A stretch of 6,976 bases of DNA from an uncultured Granulosicoccus sp. (GTDB taxonomy: Bacteria > Pseudomonadota > Gammaproteobacteria > Granulosicoccales > Granulosicoccaceae), in assembly GCA_938016235.1 (NCBI GenBank), contig CALLPU010000273.1:1-6976 (forward strand), written 5' to 3'. Below the pieces are notes generated by a model. That model was not told where the DNA came from. It saw nothing but the letters and a program-made list of their open reading frames with translations, and did not search any database. The position numbers and the translations under genes are program-made. This document shows positions 1-5,677 of the stretch, one piece after another. The stretch's first letter is position 1, and every line of letters starts with the position of its first letter.

Positions 1-1955
1 TGAAAAAATACAAGCTCACGGCAAATGAAGGTGAACAAGCCGTTATCGTTGATCAGAATAACGTTGCCGCTGTAGATGAAGCCAAAGGTGAATTCAAGCC
101 GGGTTCTCGCAGTTTCTGGTCTTCGGTGGTTGATGGCGGCAGTGTATTGCTGGGCGGCGCTGCCGAAAAAATCGAAGGCAACGGATACAACCATACTTAC
201 CGCAATGTCTATACCTACACCGGTACTGTTGACAATCTCAATGATGCCAGCAACGAGCTGCTGCCGGGCAATGCCAGCCTGGACCCTGCCTGGTTTGCGT
301 TACCACCTACCGTTGCTGGTGATACCGATTACTACGAGCGTCTGGTCAACTGGACGCACGGTCAGGATATTCAGGACATCGATGGCGACCTGGATACGGA
401 TGAGCCGCGCGGTCAGATGGGCGACCCCATGCACGCGCAGCCAGTATTGCTGACCTACGCCAATGGAACGAGCACCAGCAGTGTCATCTTCGTCGCCACT
501 AACGAAGGTCTGCTGCATGCCATTGACACCGAGACGGGCGATGAGAAATTCGCCTTCCTACCCAAGGAGTTGCTGAAGAACCAGCACAAGCTACTGGCGA
601 ACGAACCCACTTTGCGCAGACCCTACGGCCTGGATGGCGGCATGACTCTCTGGATTGATGACACCAACAACAATGGCATCGTCGACAGTGGTGAAAAGGC
701 CTATCTGTATATCGCCATGCGACGCGGTGGCAGCCAGTACTACGCTCTGGATGTATCAAATATCAATGATCCGAAATACCTGTGGAGCATTCAAGGCCGA
801 ACCAATACGCTGGATGCCAATACGGCTACTGCAGACGGCGACTTCGTAGAACTGGGTGATACATGGTCACTGCCAGTGAAGTCCAGAATCAGAGATGGTT
901 CTGACATCAAGGATGTACTGATTTTCGGCGGAGGTTATGATCCAAACCAGGATCCTGCCGTTACTGCAGCGCCCGTTGATGGCTCCACTCCCCCTGCCCA
1001 GACGCGAGCAACGGACGGTGTTGGACGCGCGATATTCATCGTGGACGCGCGTACCGGCCAGCGCCTTTGGCAGACTAACCGCGTAGATCCGCGCTTCAGT
1101 GACATGAATTACAGCATACCGTCGGATGTCAAAGTCATCGACATCGACTTCGACGGATTGGCTGATCAACTTTACGTGGGTGACATGGGCGGCCAGATCT
1201 GGCGAATCGATATCAATAACGATGGCACGTTGAGTGACTCCATCAGTAATCGAATCGACGGCGGGGTCATTGCCCAACTGGCCGACGATGATCCTGAAGA
1301 TGCACGTCGTTTTTACTATGCACCCGATGTATCGATCATCTCCATTGAAGGTCAGCAACAGCTGGCAATATCCATCGGCTCTGGCTGGCGTGCGCACCCG
1401 CTGGATGATGTGGTTCAGGATCGGTTCTACAGCCTGCGCCTACCCTATGTTTACGGCAAGCCGATAGACAGTTTCGGGCAGACGGTTTATCCGGTGACGT
1501 CCCACAGCTCCACCGGCCTGAAAGATGTTACCGACGACGACAACGCTATGCTACCAGCGGATTCCAAAGGCTGGTATATCGATCTTGAGCATACGGGCGA
1601 GAAAGTGCTGAGCCCGAGCGTAACTGCCGATCACAAGATTCTGTTCACATCCTACCTTCCAGAGACACAAGCCGTTGCCTGTTCCGCTGCAGAAGGCTCT
1701 GGAGCAATTTATGCATTGAGCGTTTATAACGGCGCGCCTGTGTTTGATCTGGATGAATCAGGTGGCGACGATCTTAATCTGGACGACCGATTCCGTATCC
1801 TGAACCAGGCCGGAATACCACCGTCAACCGCATTGCTCTTTCCAGAGACTGGAAACGCGACTGTTGTTGTTGGAAAAGAGACACTGCAGGAGTTCACGCT
1901 GGACCAACTCAGGCGTAGAACCTTCTGGCAGGAGCTGATTGAGGAGAACAGCTAG
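1..1955 (+). CDS. pilY1: PilY1-type pilus tip adhesin, C-terminal part (5' end outside window)
   Basis: The frame is open from base 3 to the TAG at 1953-1955 and gives about 650 residues with no start in the window; the GTG at 126 is inside the protein. It matches the C-terminal beta-propeller of the Neisseria PilC / Pseudomonas PilY1 family. Seen: FWSS followed by a VLLGGAAE stretch and VYTYTG near residues 36-70, GDPMHAQPVLLTY, repeated blade-like strands (FVATNEGLLHAID, YLYIAMRRGGSQYYALDVS), DQLYVGDMGGQIWRIDI, and a family-like end RRRTFWQELIEENS. A DxDxDGxxD loop lies at about residues 380-388, where PilY1 binds calcium. Only one cysteine is visible (ACSAAEG). The family acts on the cell surface at the pilus tip in adhesion, twitching and control of retraction. 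A pilE-like gene follows in the same orientation. Family assignment is firm; which of the cell's PilY1 roles it serves is unknown. Confidence 0.95.
   Translation, partial: KKYKLTANEGEQAVIVDQNNVAAVDEAKGEFKPGSRSFWSSVVDGGSVLLGGAAEKIEGNGYNHTYRNVYTYTGTVDNLNDASNELLPGNASLDPAWFALPPTVAGDTDYYERLVNWTHGQDIQDIDGDLDTDEPRGQMGDPMHAQPVLLTYANGTSTSSVIFVATNEGLLHAIDTETGDEKFAFLPKELLKNQHKLLANEPTLRRPYGLDGGMTLWIDDTNNNGIVDSGEKAYLYIAMRRGGSQYYALDVSNINDPKYLWSIQGRTNTLDANTATADGDFVELGDTWSLPVKSRIRDGSDIKDVLIFGGGYDPNQDPAVTAAPVDGSTPPAQTRATDGVGRAIFIVDARTGQRLWQTNRVDPRFSDMNYSIPSDVKVIDIDFDGLADQLYVGDMGGQIWRIDINNDGTLSDSISNRIDGGVIAQLADDDPEDARRFYYAPDVSIISIEGQQQLAISIGSGWRAHPLDDVVQDRFYSLRLPYVYGKPIDSFGQTVYPVTSHSSTGLKDVTDDDNAMLPADSKGWYIDLEHTGEKVLSPSVTADHKILFTSYLPETQAVACSAAEGSGAIYALSVYNGAPVFDLDESGGDDLNLDDRFRILNQAGIPPSTALLFPETGNATVVVGKETLQEFTLDQLRRRTFWQELIEENS
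660..695 (+). other. EF-hand-like acidic loop in the upstream PilY1
   Basis: The codons read D-T-N-N-N-G-I-V-D-S-G-E. Asp/Asn fall at positions 1, 3 and 5, Gly at 6, Asp at 9 and Glu at 12, the pattern of a calcium-binding EF-hand-type loop. It lies between two propeller strands (MTLWID before, YLYIAMRRGG after). Calcium binding is inferred from the pattern only. Confidence 0.5.
1140..1166 (+). other. Calcium-binding loop DxDxDGxxD of PilY1
   Basis: The codons read D-I-D-F-D-G-L-A-D, directly before QLYVGDMGGQIWRID. In P. aeruginosa PilY1 an equivalent DxDxDxxxD loop binds calcium and controls whether PilY1 opposes PilT-driven retraction. All four aspartates are present here, so the site is probably functional. 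Confidence 0.75.
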
Positions 1956-2123
1956 TGCGGTACTTCACAGTGTACGGGCCTATTTGAAGATGAATTCTCA
2001 CTTCAGCAAACTACAACTCCGGGTTTGTATCAGTCACGCAACAAGTCTGTCGATATTTTAGTGTATAAGGCAACACTGGCGGGTTCGACTTGCGGTGGTT
2101 GTCCCTTGGAATTGGAGCCATGC
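1956..2123 (+). other. Spacer between pilY1 and pilE, open in the shared frame
   Basis: This 168-base gap separates the pilY1 stop from the pilE start. The frame shared by both genes has no stop across its 56 codons. Read through, it would encode five cysteines, including CGGCPLELEPC just before pilE. P. aeruginosa has a small gene, pilY2, in this position, but nothing recognisable as PilY2 is seen, and the only in-frame start candidates are weak ones such as TTG at 2025. A 5-bp inverted repeat (1985-1989 with 2001-2005) has no T-run. No convincing promoter or terminator was found. Confidence 0.4.
2114..2117 (+). promoter_or_regulatory. Ribosome binding site of pilE
   Basis: GGAG lies 6 bases before the ATG at 2124. 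It favours that ATG over the upstream in-frame TTG at 2025, which would add 33 residues before an already adequate prepilin leader. Confidence 0.65.
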
Positions 2124-2552
2124 ATGCCGTACACCTATCAACACAACCGTGATGCGTCAGGGGCCACTCTCAGGACCTCCGGCTTTACGCTGATTGAAGT
2201 GCTGATCGTCGTGGCAATTGTGGGAATTCTTGCCGCCATTGCCTATCCGAGCTACGGTCAGTATGTGGTGGATAGCCGACGCGCCGATGGTCGGCTTGCC
2301 CTGCTTCAGGAAATCCAGACGCTGGAACGGTGCAAGTCAACACGCTACTCGTATGCCAATTGCGCACTCACCAATGCCAGTTCGCCAGAGGGCTACTATG
2401 CCATGACCATGGCCAGTGATGCCAACACGTTTACGGTGACGGCTACAGCCCAGGGTGCACAAGCCTCTGACAGCGAATGCAGCGTCATGACAATCAATCA
2501 TCAGGGTATTCAGACACCAGACCCTGACACGACTCGATGCTGGCCTAACTGA
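2124..2552 (+). CDS. pilE: PilE/ComP-like type IV minor pilin
   Basis: This encodes a 142-residue class III (type IV) prepilin. The leader is about 20 residues and basic at its end, with predicted cleavage by prepilin peptidase PilD in TSG|FTLIEVL. Phe +1 and Glu +5 are present, then a hydrophobic helix (IVVAIVGILAAIAYPSY). The mature part is about 122 residues with four cysteines (ERCKS, NCALT, SECSV, TRCWPN). The ending, with D-S-E-C, a short strand, G-I-Q-T and a terminal C-W, is typical of the PilE/ComP minor-pilin group. The start is set by the RBS at 2114-2117. In P. aeruginosa PilE is the last gene of the minor-pilin operon and joins the tip complex to the major pilin; its place after pilY1 fits that role. 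A DNA-uptake role like that of ComP is possible but not shown by the sequence. Confidence 0.88.
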   Translation: MPYTYQHNRDASGATLRTSGFTLIEVLIVVAIVGILAAIAYPSYGQYVVDSRRADGRLALLQEIQTLERCKSTRYSYANCALTNASSPEGYYAMTMASDANTFTVTATAQGAQASDSECSVMTINHQGIQTPDPDTTRCWPN

Positions 2553-2611
2553 TTATCTACACACCCCATAATTGAACGTCTGAATCTACCGGATTCGCGA
2601 GTAACCCGGGG

Positions 2612-2643
2612 TGAGGAATCCCGTCAGGGCCTCAAAATATTTT
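2612..2643 (+). terminator. Possible intrinsic terminator after pilE
   Basis: TGAGG (2612-2616) pairs with CCTCA (2630-2634). Inside it CCC (2620-2622) pairs with GGG (2627-2629) around a GTCA loop, leaving a 3-base AAT bulge on the 5' side. The tail is AAATATTTT rather than a clean T-run. It lies 60 bases after the pilE stop and 94 bases before the next gene, a sensible place to end the upstream transcript. The bulge and mixed tail make it a moderate candidate. Confidence 0.42.
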
Positions 2644-2713
2644 ACGGTTACGCAAAACTGATAGCTCTGTCTCGACTTGATCTAAAAAGCGGGCAATCCT
2701 TCTTAACCTACAT

Positions 2714-2744
2714 GTAACACCGCCGTTACTCTCCTTATGGAGAG
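2714..2744 (+). promoter_or_regulatory. Two adjacent inverted repeats over the fimT start codon
   Basis: GTAAC-ACCGCC-GTTAC (2714-2729) is followed at once by CTCTCC-TTAT-GGAGAG (2729-2744). The two share base 2729. The ATG at 2737-2739 sits in the loop and first stem base of the second hairpin. No Shine-Dalgarno sequence is visible upstream of this ATG. The structure could restrict ribosome access, but that is inference. Confidence 0.4.
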
Positions 2745-3369
2745 AAAACCTCATCAAGGATTCACACTGGTCGAGCTGATGGTCGCGCTTGCAATAGCGG
2801 GCATCTTGCTCGGTATCGGCGTGCCCAGCTTCAACCAGGCGTTGATGGAGAGCCGTATCAGCTCTCAATACAACGCGATGGTCGGATCCCTTTTTCTGGC
2901 TCGATCTGAAGCTATCAAAGGCCCGGGTGACGTTACTGTGTGCCCTCGCAAAGACAAGGGCTCGAGTGAATGCGGCGGTAAAACCGACTGGGATAACGGC
3001 TGGCTGGTCTTTCTCGACCGCACATCGGTACAGGGCGAGTCGGAGGCCAATATTGACCTCACCGACGAGATCATCGCTGTCGAGTCTGCTATCAAAGGCG
3101 CTAACAAGGTCATTGCCATCGGCTCACCCACCAATTCAGCCGGTGACGCTGAAGAAGTCGCTTTCGTCCGCTATACGCAAAACGGAGGTACATCCTGGCT
3201 GGGCGGCTCCGTGCTGGTTTGCGATACCAAACGCGGTTCCGCATCGTCAAGAGCGATCAACATCGTACTCACGGGTGATATTCGTCGGGGCCGGGTCAGT
3301 GCCGGTAACGATGCGCCACGTGATGTATTCAATCGCCCGATAAGCATCTACTGCCCCGAGCCGACATAG
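2737..3369 (+). CDS. fimT: GspH/FimT-family minor pilin (FimT/FimU), first gene of the second cluster
   Basis: This 210-residue prepilin has an 8-residue leader cut at PHQG|FTLVELM, with Glu +5 and a hydrophobic helix to about residue 30. GspH/FimT family features follow: LFLARSEAIK (52-61), a VTVCP strand, and DWDNGWLVFLDR (84-95). Cysteines at 69, 79, 162 and 206 could form two disulfides. GDIRRGR (180-186) lies where FimT proteins carry the basic GRxR motif linked to DNA binding, but the match is imperfect. As first gene before pilV-pilW-pilX-pilY1 it corresponds to P. aeruginosa FimU, which links the tip complex to the shaft. The ATG is the only start after the in-frame stop at 2704 that keeps the leader. 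It has no Shine-Dalgarno sequence and lies in a hairpin. FimT versus FimU cannot be settled from sequence alone. Confidence 0.9.
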   Translation: MERKPHQGFTLVELMVALAIAGILLGIGVPSFNQALMESRISSQYNAMVGSLFLARSEAIKGPGDVTVCPRKDKGSSECGGKTDWDNGWLVFLDRTSVQGESEANIDLTDEIIAVESAIKGANKVIAIGSPTNSAGDAEEVAFVRYTQNGGTSWLGGSVLVCDTKRGSASSRAINIVLTGDIRRGRVSAGNDAPRDVFNRPISIYCPEPT

Positions 3370-3372
3370 CTC

Positions 3373-3960
3373 ATGCGCCTCACCAGACATCGCGGCAAGT
3401 TGCCTGCATCAGGGGGACGGCACTTCGGCTGTCAGAATCATCCCTGCCCGGCTAGTTCATCATCGCGCCAACAAGGCGTGGGGCTCATCGAAATATTGAT
3501 AGCCGTTGTACTGCTGTCCATGGGGTTTCTTGCCGCTGCCCGCATGCAGGTTGAAGGTATGCGATTCAGCCAGAGTGCCTATCACCAGTCACAGGCGTAT
3601 TTCCTTGCCAGCGACATGATCGATCGTATGCGCAGCAATATACCCGGTGTTTCATCCGGCTTTTACAGCGGAGTGAACACACGATCCGATGCCAGCGATC
3701 CGGGTTGCGAAGTCATACAGTGCAGCCCACTGGGTATTGCGCGCCAGGATCTGTACGACTGGAGCGCCACGCTGCACCCCCTGCAAGGCCTTAGCGGTTT
3801 CGTACCCGCATTGCCCGGAACCGCCACGACATCTGCCAGCGGTCAGATTATTGATCTGGGCGATGGTGTGTTCGCTGTTGTCATGCAGTGGAACGAAGTT
3901 GTCGGTGGCGAAGACACACAGCAGGACCTGCGCATTCAGTTCGCACTGGAGACCTTATGA
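3373..3960 (+). CDS. pilV: Type IV pilus minor pilin PilV
   Basis: This encodes 195 residues. The prepilin site is RQQG|VGLIEIL, with Val +1 and Glu +5, followed by a helix with AVVLLSMGFLAAARMQ. SQAYFLASDMIDRMRSN after the helix is typical of PilV, and the C-terminal part ends in MQWNEV...LRIQFALETL, a usual PilV finish. In the family PilV joins FimU, PilW and PilX in the priming and tip complex. The ATG lies 3 bases after the fimT stop with no clear Shine-Dalgarno sequence, so translational coupling is likely. The leader from this ATG is 35 residues with two cysteines, longer than the neighbours' 8-20. An in-frame TTG at 3400 would shorten it to 26 but has no better ribosome site. The pilW start overlaps its stop. 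Confidence 0.88.
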   Translation: MRLTRHRGKLPASGGRHFGCQNHPCPASSSSRQQGVGLIEILIAVVLLSMGFLAAARMQVEGMRFSQSAYHQSQAYFLASDMIDRMRSNIPGVSSGFYSGVNTRSDASDPGCEVIQCSPLGIARQDLYDWSATLHPLQGLSGFVPALPGTATTSASGQIIDLGDGVFAVVMQWNEVVGGEDTQQDLRIQFALETL

Positions 3961-5078
3961 ACATGTATCGGGCTCTCAGAGGTATTTCGCTGGTCGAGTT
4001 ACTGATCGCCATGACGCTCGGACTGCTGCTGACCTCAGGCATGTTTGCCGTGTTCGCCGGGAACAAGCGCAGCAGTGACCTGAATTCAGCCATGGCTGAT
4101 ATTCAGGAGAACGCACGGTTCGCCCTGGATAATCTGGCCAGCGACATTCGTATGTCCGGCTTTCAGGGTTGTGTGGATCTCAATCGCGGAAAAGCCGAGT
4201 TACTGGCGGCCAACCTGCCAACGACCGACCTGCATGCGACCGCTGCCATGGGCTCCATCATCAGCGAAGGCAACTTATGGTCTCCCGCACCTCCTTTGGG
4301 TTTTCAACCGGCCAATCACGATGCTATTCCGGGAACCCATGCACTGACACTGCAATTCGGATCACCGGCAACCTACCCGCTTGAGCAAGCTGTGGGCATC
4401 GGCGGTGTACCCGATCGCACCGGCCCCATCGTGGTAGATGTGACACCGGGTAATAGCCGCACCGAATTCAATCTGAGCACCGGCGACTTCGCCATTATCA
4501 GTAACTGCGTCGGTGCGGATGTGATTCGTGTCAGCTCGGTAGCCAAAGGTCTCAACACAGCCACTATCGGACACTCAGCGCCCTATAACACCAGCGGCGC
4601 ACTGAGTTTTGACTTTGTCGACGATGAAAGTACCAAGTTCATGCGATTCATATCGCGGGTGTACTACGTTGGCGATACCGGCCTGACCAACGAGGAAGGG
4701 GACACGATCACTGCGCTGTACCAACAGTCTTTGCCCTACGGAGACCCCATTCTCAATCCGCCCACTGAACTGGTACGAGGTGTCGAAAACATGCGAATCG
4801 CCTTTGGTATTCGAACAGGTGCCGAAAGTCTGACCTACGTGACACCGGATGATCCTCAATACAATCCGCGGTTGGTGGAGAGTATACGTATTGGCTTACT
4901 GATGAATTCCTACGATCGCATCTCCCAGAGCGATGATGTTAATGCCTACGTGCTTTCAGGCCAACCCATCATGCCCAAAGGCAGTGCCGCAGCCAATGCT
5001 GCCGGTGAACATGAGGGTGACCAGCGCTACCGGCTGGCATTCAACACAACGGTCAAGATCAGAAATCGACGCAATTGA
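3957..5078 (+). CDS. pilW: Type IV pilus minor pilin PilW
   Basis: This encodes 373 residues. The ATG overlaps the pilV stop as ATGA, and GGAG at 3948-3951 lies 5 bases upstream; both fix the start, although the frame is open further upstream. The leader of 9 residues is cut at ALRG|ISLVELL, with Ile +1 and Glu +5, followed by a hydrophobic helix to about residue 34. QENARFALDNLASDIR and then MSGFQGC (residues 50-72) form the PilW family signature. Later parts also fit: ISNCVGADVI, RVYYVGDTG, RGVENMRIAFGI, VESIRIGLLM and the basic end KIRNRRN. PilW is the large minor pilin that pairs with PilX and supports PilY1 at the pilus tip. The ATGA overlap implies coupled translation with pilV. Confidence 0.92.
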   Translation: MNMYRALRGISLVELLIAMTLGLLLTSGMFAVFAGNKRSSDLNSAMADIQENARFALDNLASDIRMSGFQGCVDLNRGKAELLAANLPTTDLHATAAMGSIISEGNLWSPAPPLGFQPANHDAIPGTHALTLQFGSPATYPLEQAVGIGGVPDRTGPIVVDVTPGNSRTEFNLSTGDFAIISNCVGADVIRVSSVAKGLNTATIGHSAPYNTSGALSFDFVDDESTKFMRFISRVYYVGDTGLTNEEGDTITALYQQSLPYGDPILNPPTELVRGVENMRIAFGIRTGAESLTYVTPDDPQYNPRLVESIRIGLLMNSYDRISQSDDVNAYVLSGQPIMPKGSAAANAAGEHEGDQRYRLAFNTTVKIRNRRN

Positions 5079-5126
5079 TGTTCAAACCATTTCTAAGGAT
5101 CCCGACAACTGACGTTATCTTGCTAT

Positions 5127-5130
5127 GGAG
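5127..5130 (+). promoter_or_regulatory. Ribosome binding site of pilX
   Basis: GGAG lies 9 bases before the ATG at 5140. The alternative in-frame ATG at 5125 overlaps this motif and has no Shine-Dalgarno sequence of its own, so the downstream start is preferred. Confidence 0.6.
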
Positions 5131-5139
5131 TTGTTCAGT

Positions 5140-5598
5140 ATGACTCGTAACACGACTCAACGCGGTGGCGCACTTCTGGTGGCCATCGTCATGATCTTCA
5201 TGCTCTCAGTGATGGGTGTGTCAGTCATGCGCAGCTCGACGCTGGAAAAACGCATGGCGGTGAATGCCATTCAGTCTTCTGCCACTTTTCAAGCCGCAGA
5301 ATCTGCCTCGAATCTTGCATTGAACGATCACGACAATCTCACCATTGCGCACAGCGCTGGGCTGGATAACCGCGTGGTGCTCGCTATCGATGAGGTTAAC
5401 GCCGATATCGGTCTTGAGTCCCGCTCCACACTGGAGTATGTCGGTAGACGAGCAGCCGAAGGATTTTCTCTGGGTGAAGGATCCAGCAACTTCGAAAGTC
5501 TTTTATTCATTGCCAACGGTATCAGTGCCATCGATGCCGCACGGTCTCAGGCCAACGTGGAACAAGGTGCTTTCAGGATTGTTCCCGGAGAGCCGTAA
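5140..5598 (+). CDS. pilX: Type IV pilus minor pilin PilX
   Basis: This encodes 152 residues from the ATG with the GGAG site; the ATG at 5125 would add five. The N-terminus TTQRGGALLVAIVMIF, a hydrophobic helix, STLEKRMAVNA and FQAAESASNLAL match the PilX N-terminal family, whose hallmark is LE-x-RMA-x-N followed by QAAE. Cleavage is expected at the RGG|ALLV region. No glutamate is present at +5, as in other PilX/GspK-type pilins, which is consistent with a place at the very tip of the complex. It lies 61 bases after pilW and 79 bases before the second pilY1. The C-terminal region (about residues 60-152) is short and has no cysteine. Confidence 0.87.
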   Translation: MTRNTTQRGGALLVAIVMIFMLSVMGVSVMRSSTLEKRMAVNAIQSSATFQAAESASNLALNDHDNLTIAHSAGLDNRVVLAIDEVNADIGLESRSTLEYVGRRAAEGFSLGEGSSNFESLLFIANGISAIDAARSQANVEQGAFRIVPGEP

Positions 5599-5677
5599 GA
5601 ACTGCCTCCAACCAGCCAACGTTCGTCATACACAGTTTTCCATTGATTTTTACGATGACCCTCGCAGAGGTATTCCC
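5599..5677 (+). other. Gap between pilX and the second pilY1
   Basis: No terminator is visible, so the genes are probably co-transcribed. AACGTTCGTC at 5618-5627 resembles the AlgR box of Pseudomonas (CCGTTCGTC core). AGAGG at 5666-5670 is the ribosome binding site for the downstream ATG at 5678, with 7 bases between. Confidence 0.4.

Noticed and set aside
867..1397. Minus-strand open frame of 176 codons
   Set aside because: It lies opposite the well-supported PilY1 propeller, with no recognisable protein and no ribosome site; it is a shadow frame.
126..1955. PilY1 fragment as a gene starting at GTG 126
   Set aside because: The frame is open to the window edge, and the residues before 126 (…KPGSRSFWSS) are family sequence, so this is an internal codon.
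2076..2095. Sigma-54-like promoter (TGGC … TTGC) before pilE
   Set aside because: The GG and GC elements are 12 bases apart (or 9 with another GG) instead of the required 10.
2025..2123. TTG 2025 as the pilE start
   Set aside because: It has no ribosome site and would give a 53-residue leader. ATG 2124 has GGAG at good spacing and a normal prepilin leader.
2582..2596. GAATC-TACCG-GATTC inverted repeat
   Set aside because: A 5-bp stem with no T-run; too weak to call a terminator or an operator.
2677..2706. Sigma-70 promoter with TTGATC as -35 box
   Set aside because: No acceptable -10 hexamer lies 16-18 bases downstream.
3888..3956. Upstream extension of pilW
   Set aside because: It would overlap pilV by more than 70 bases and put a polar segment before a complete 9-residue leader; the ATGA overlap start is better.
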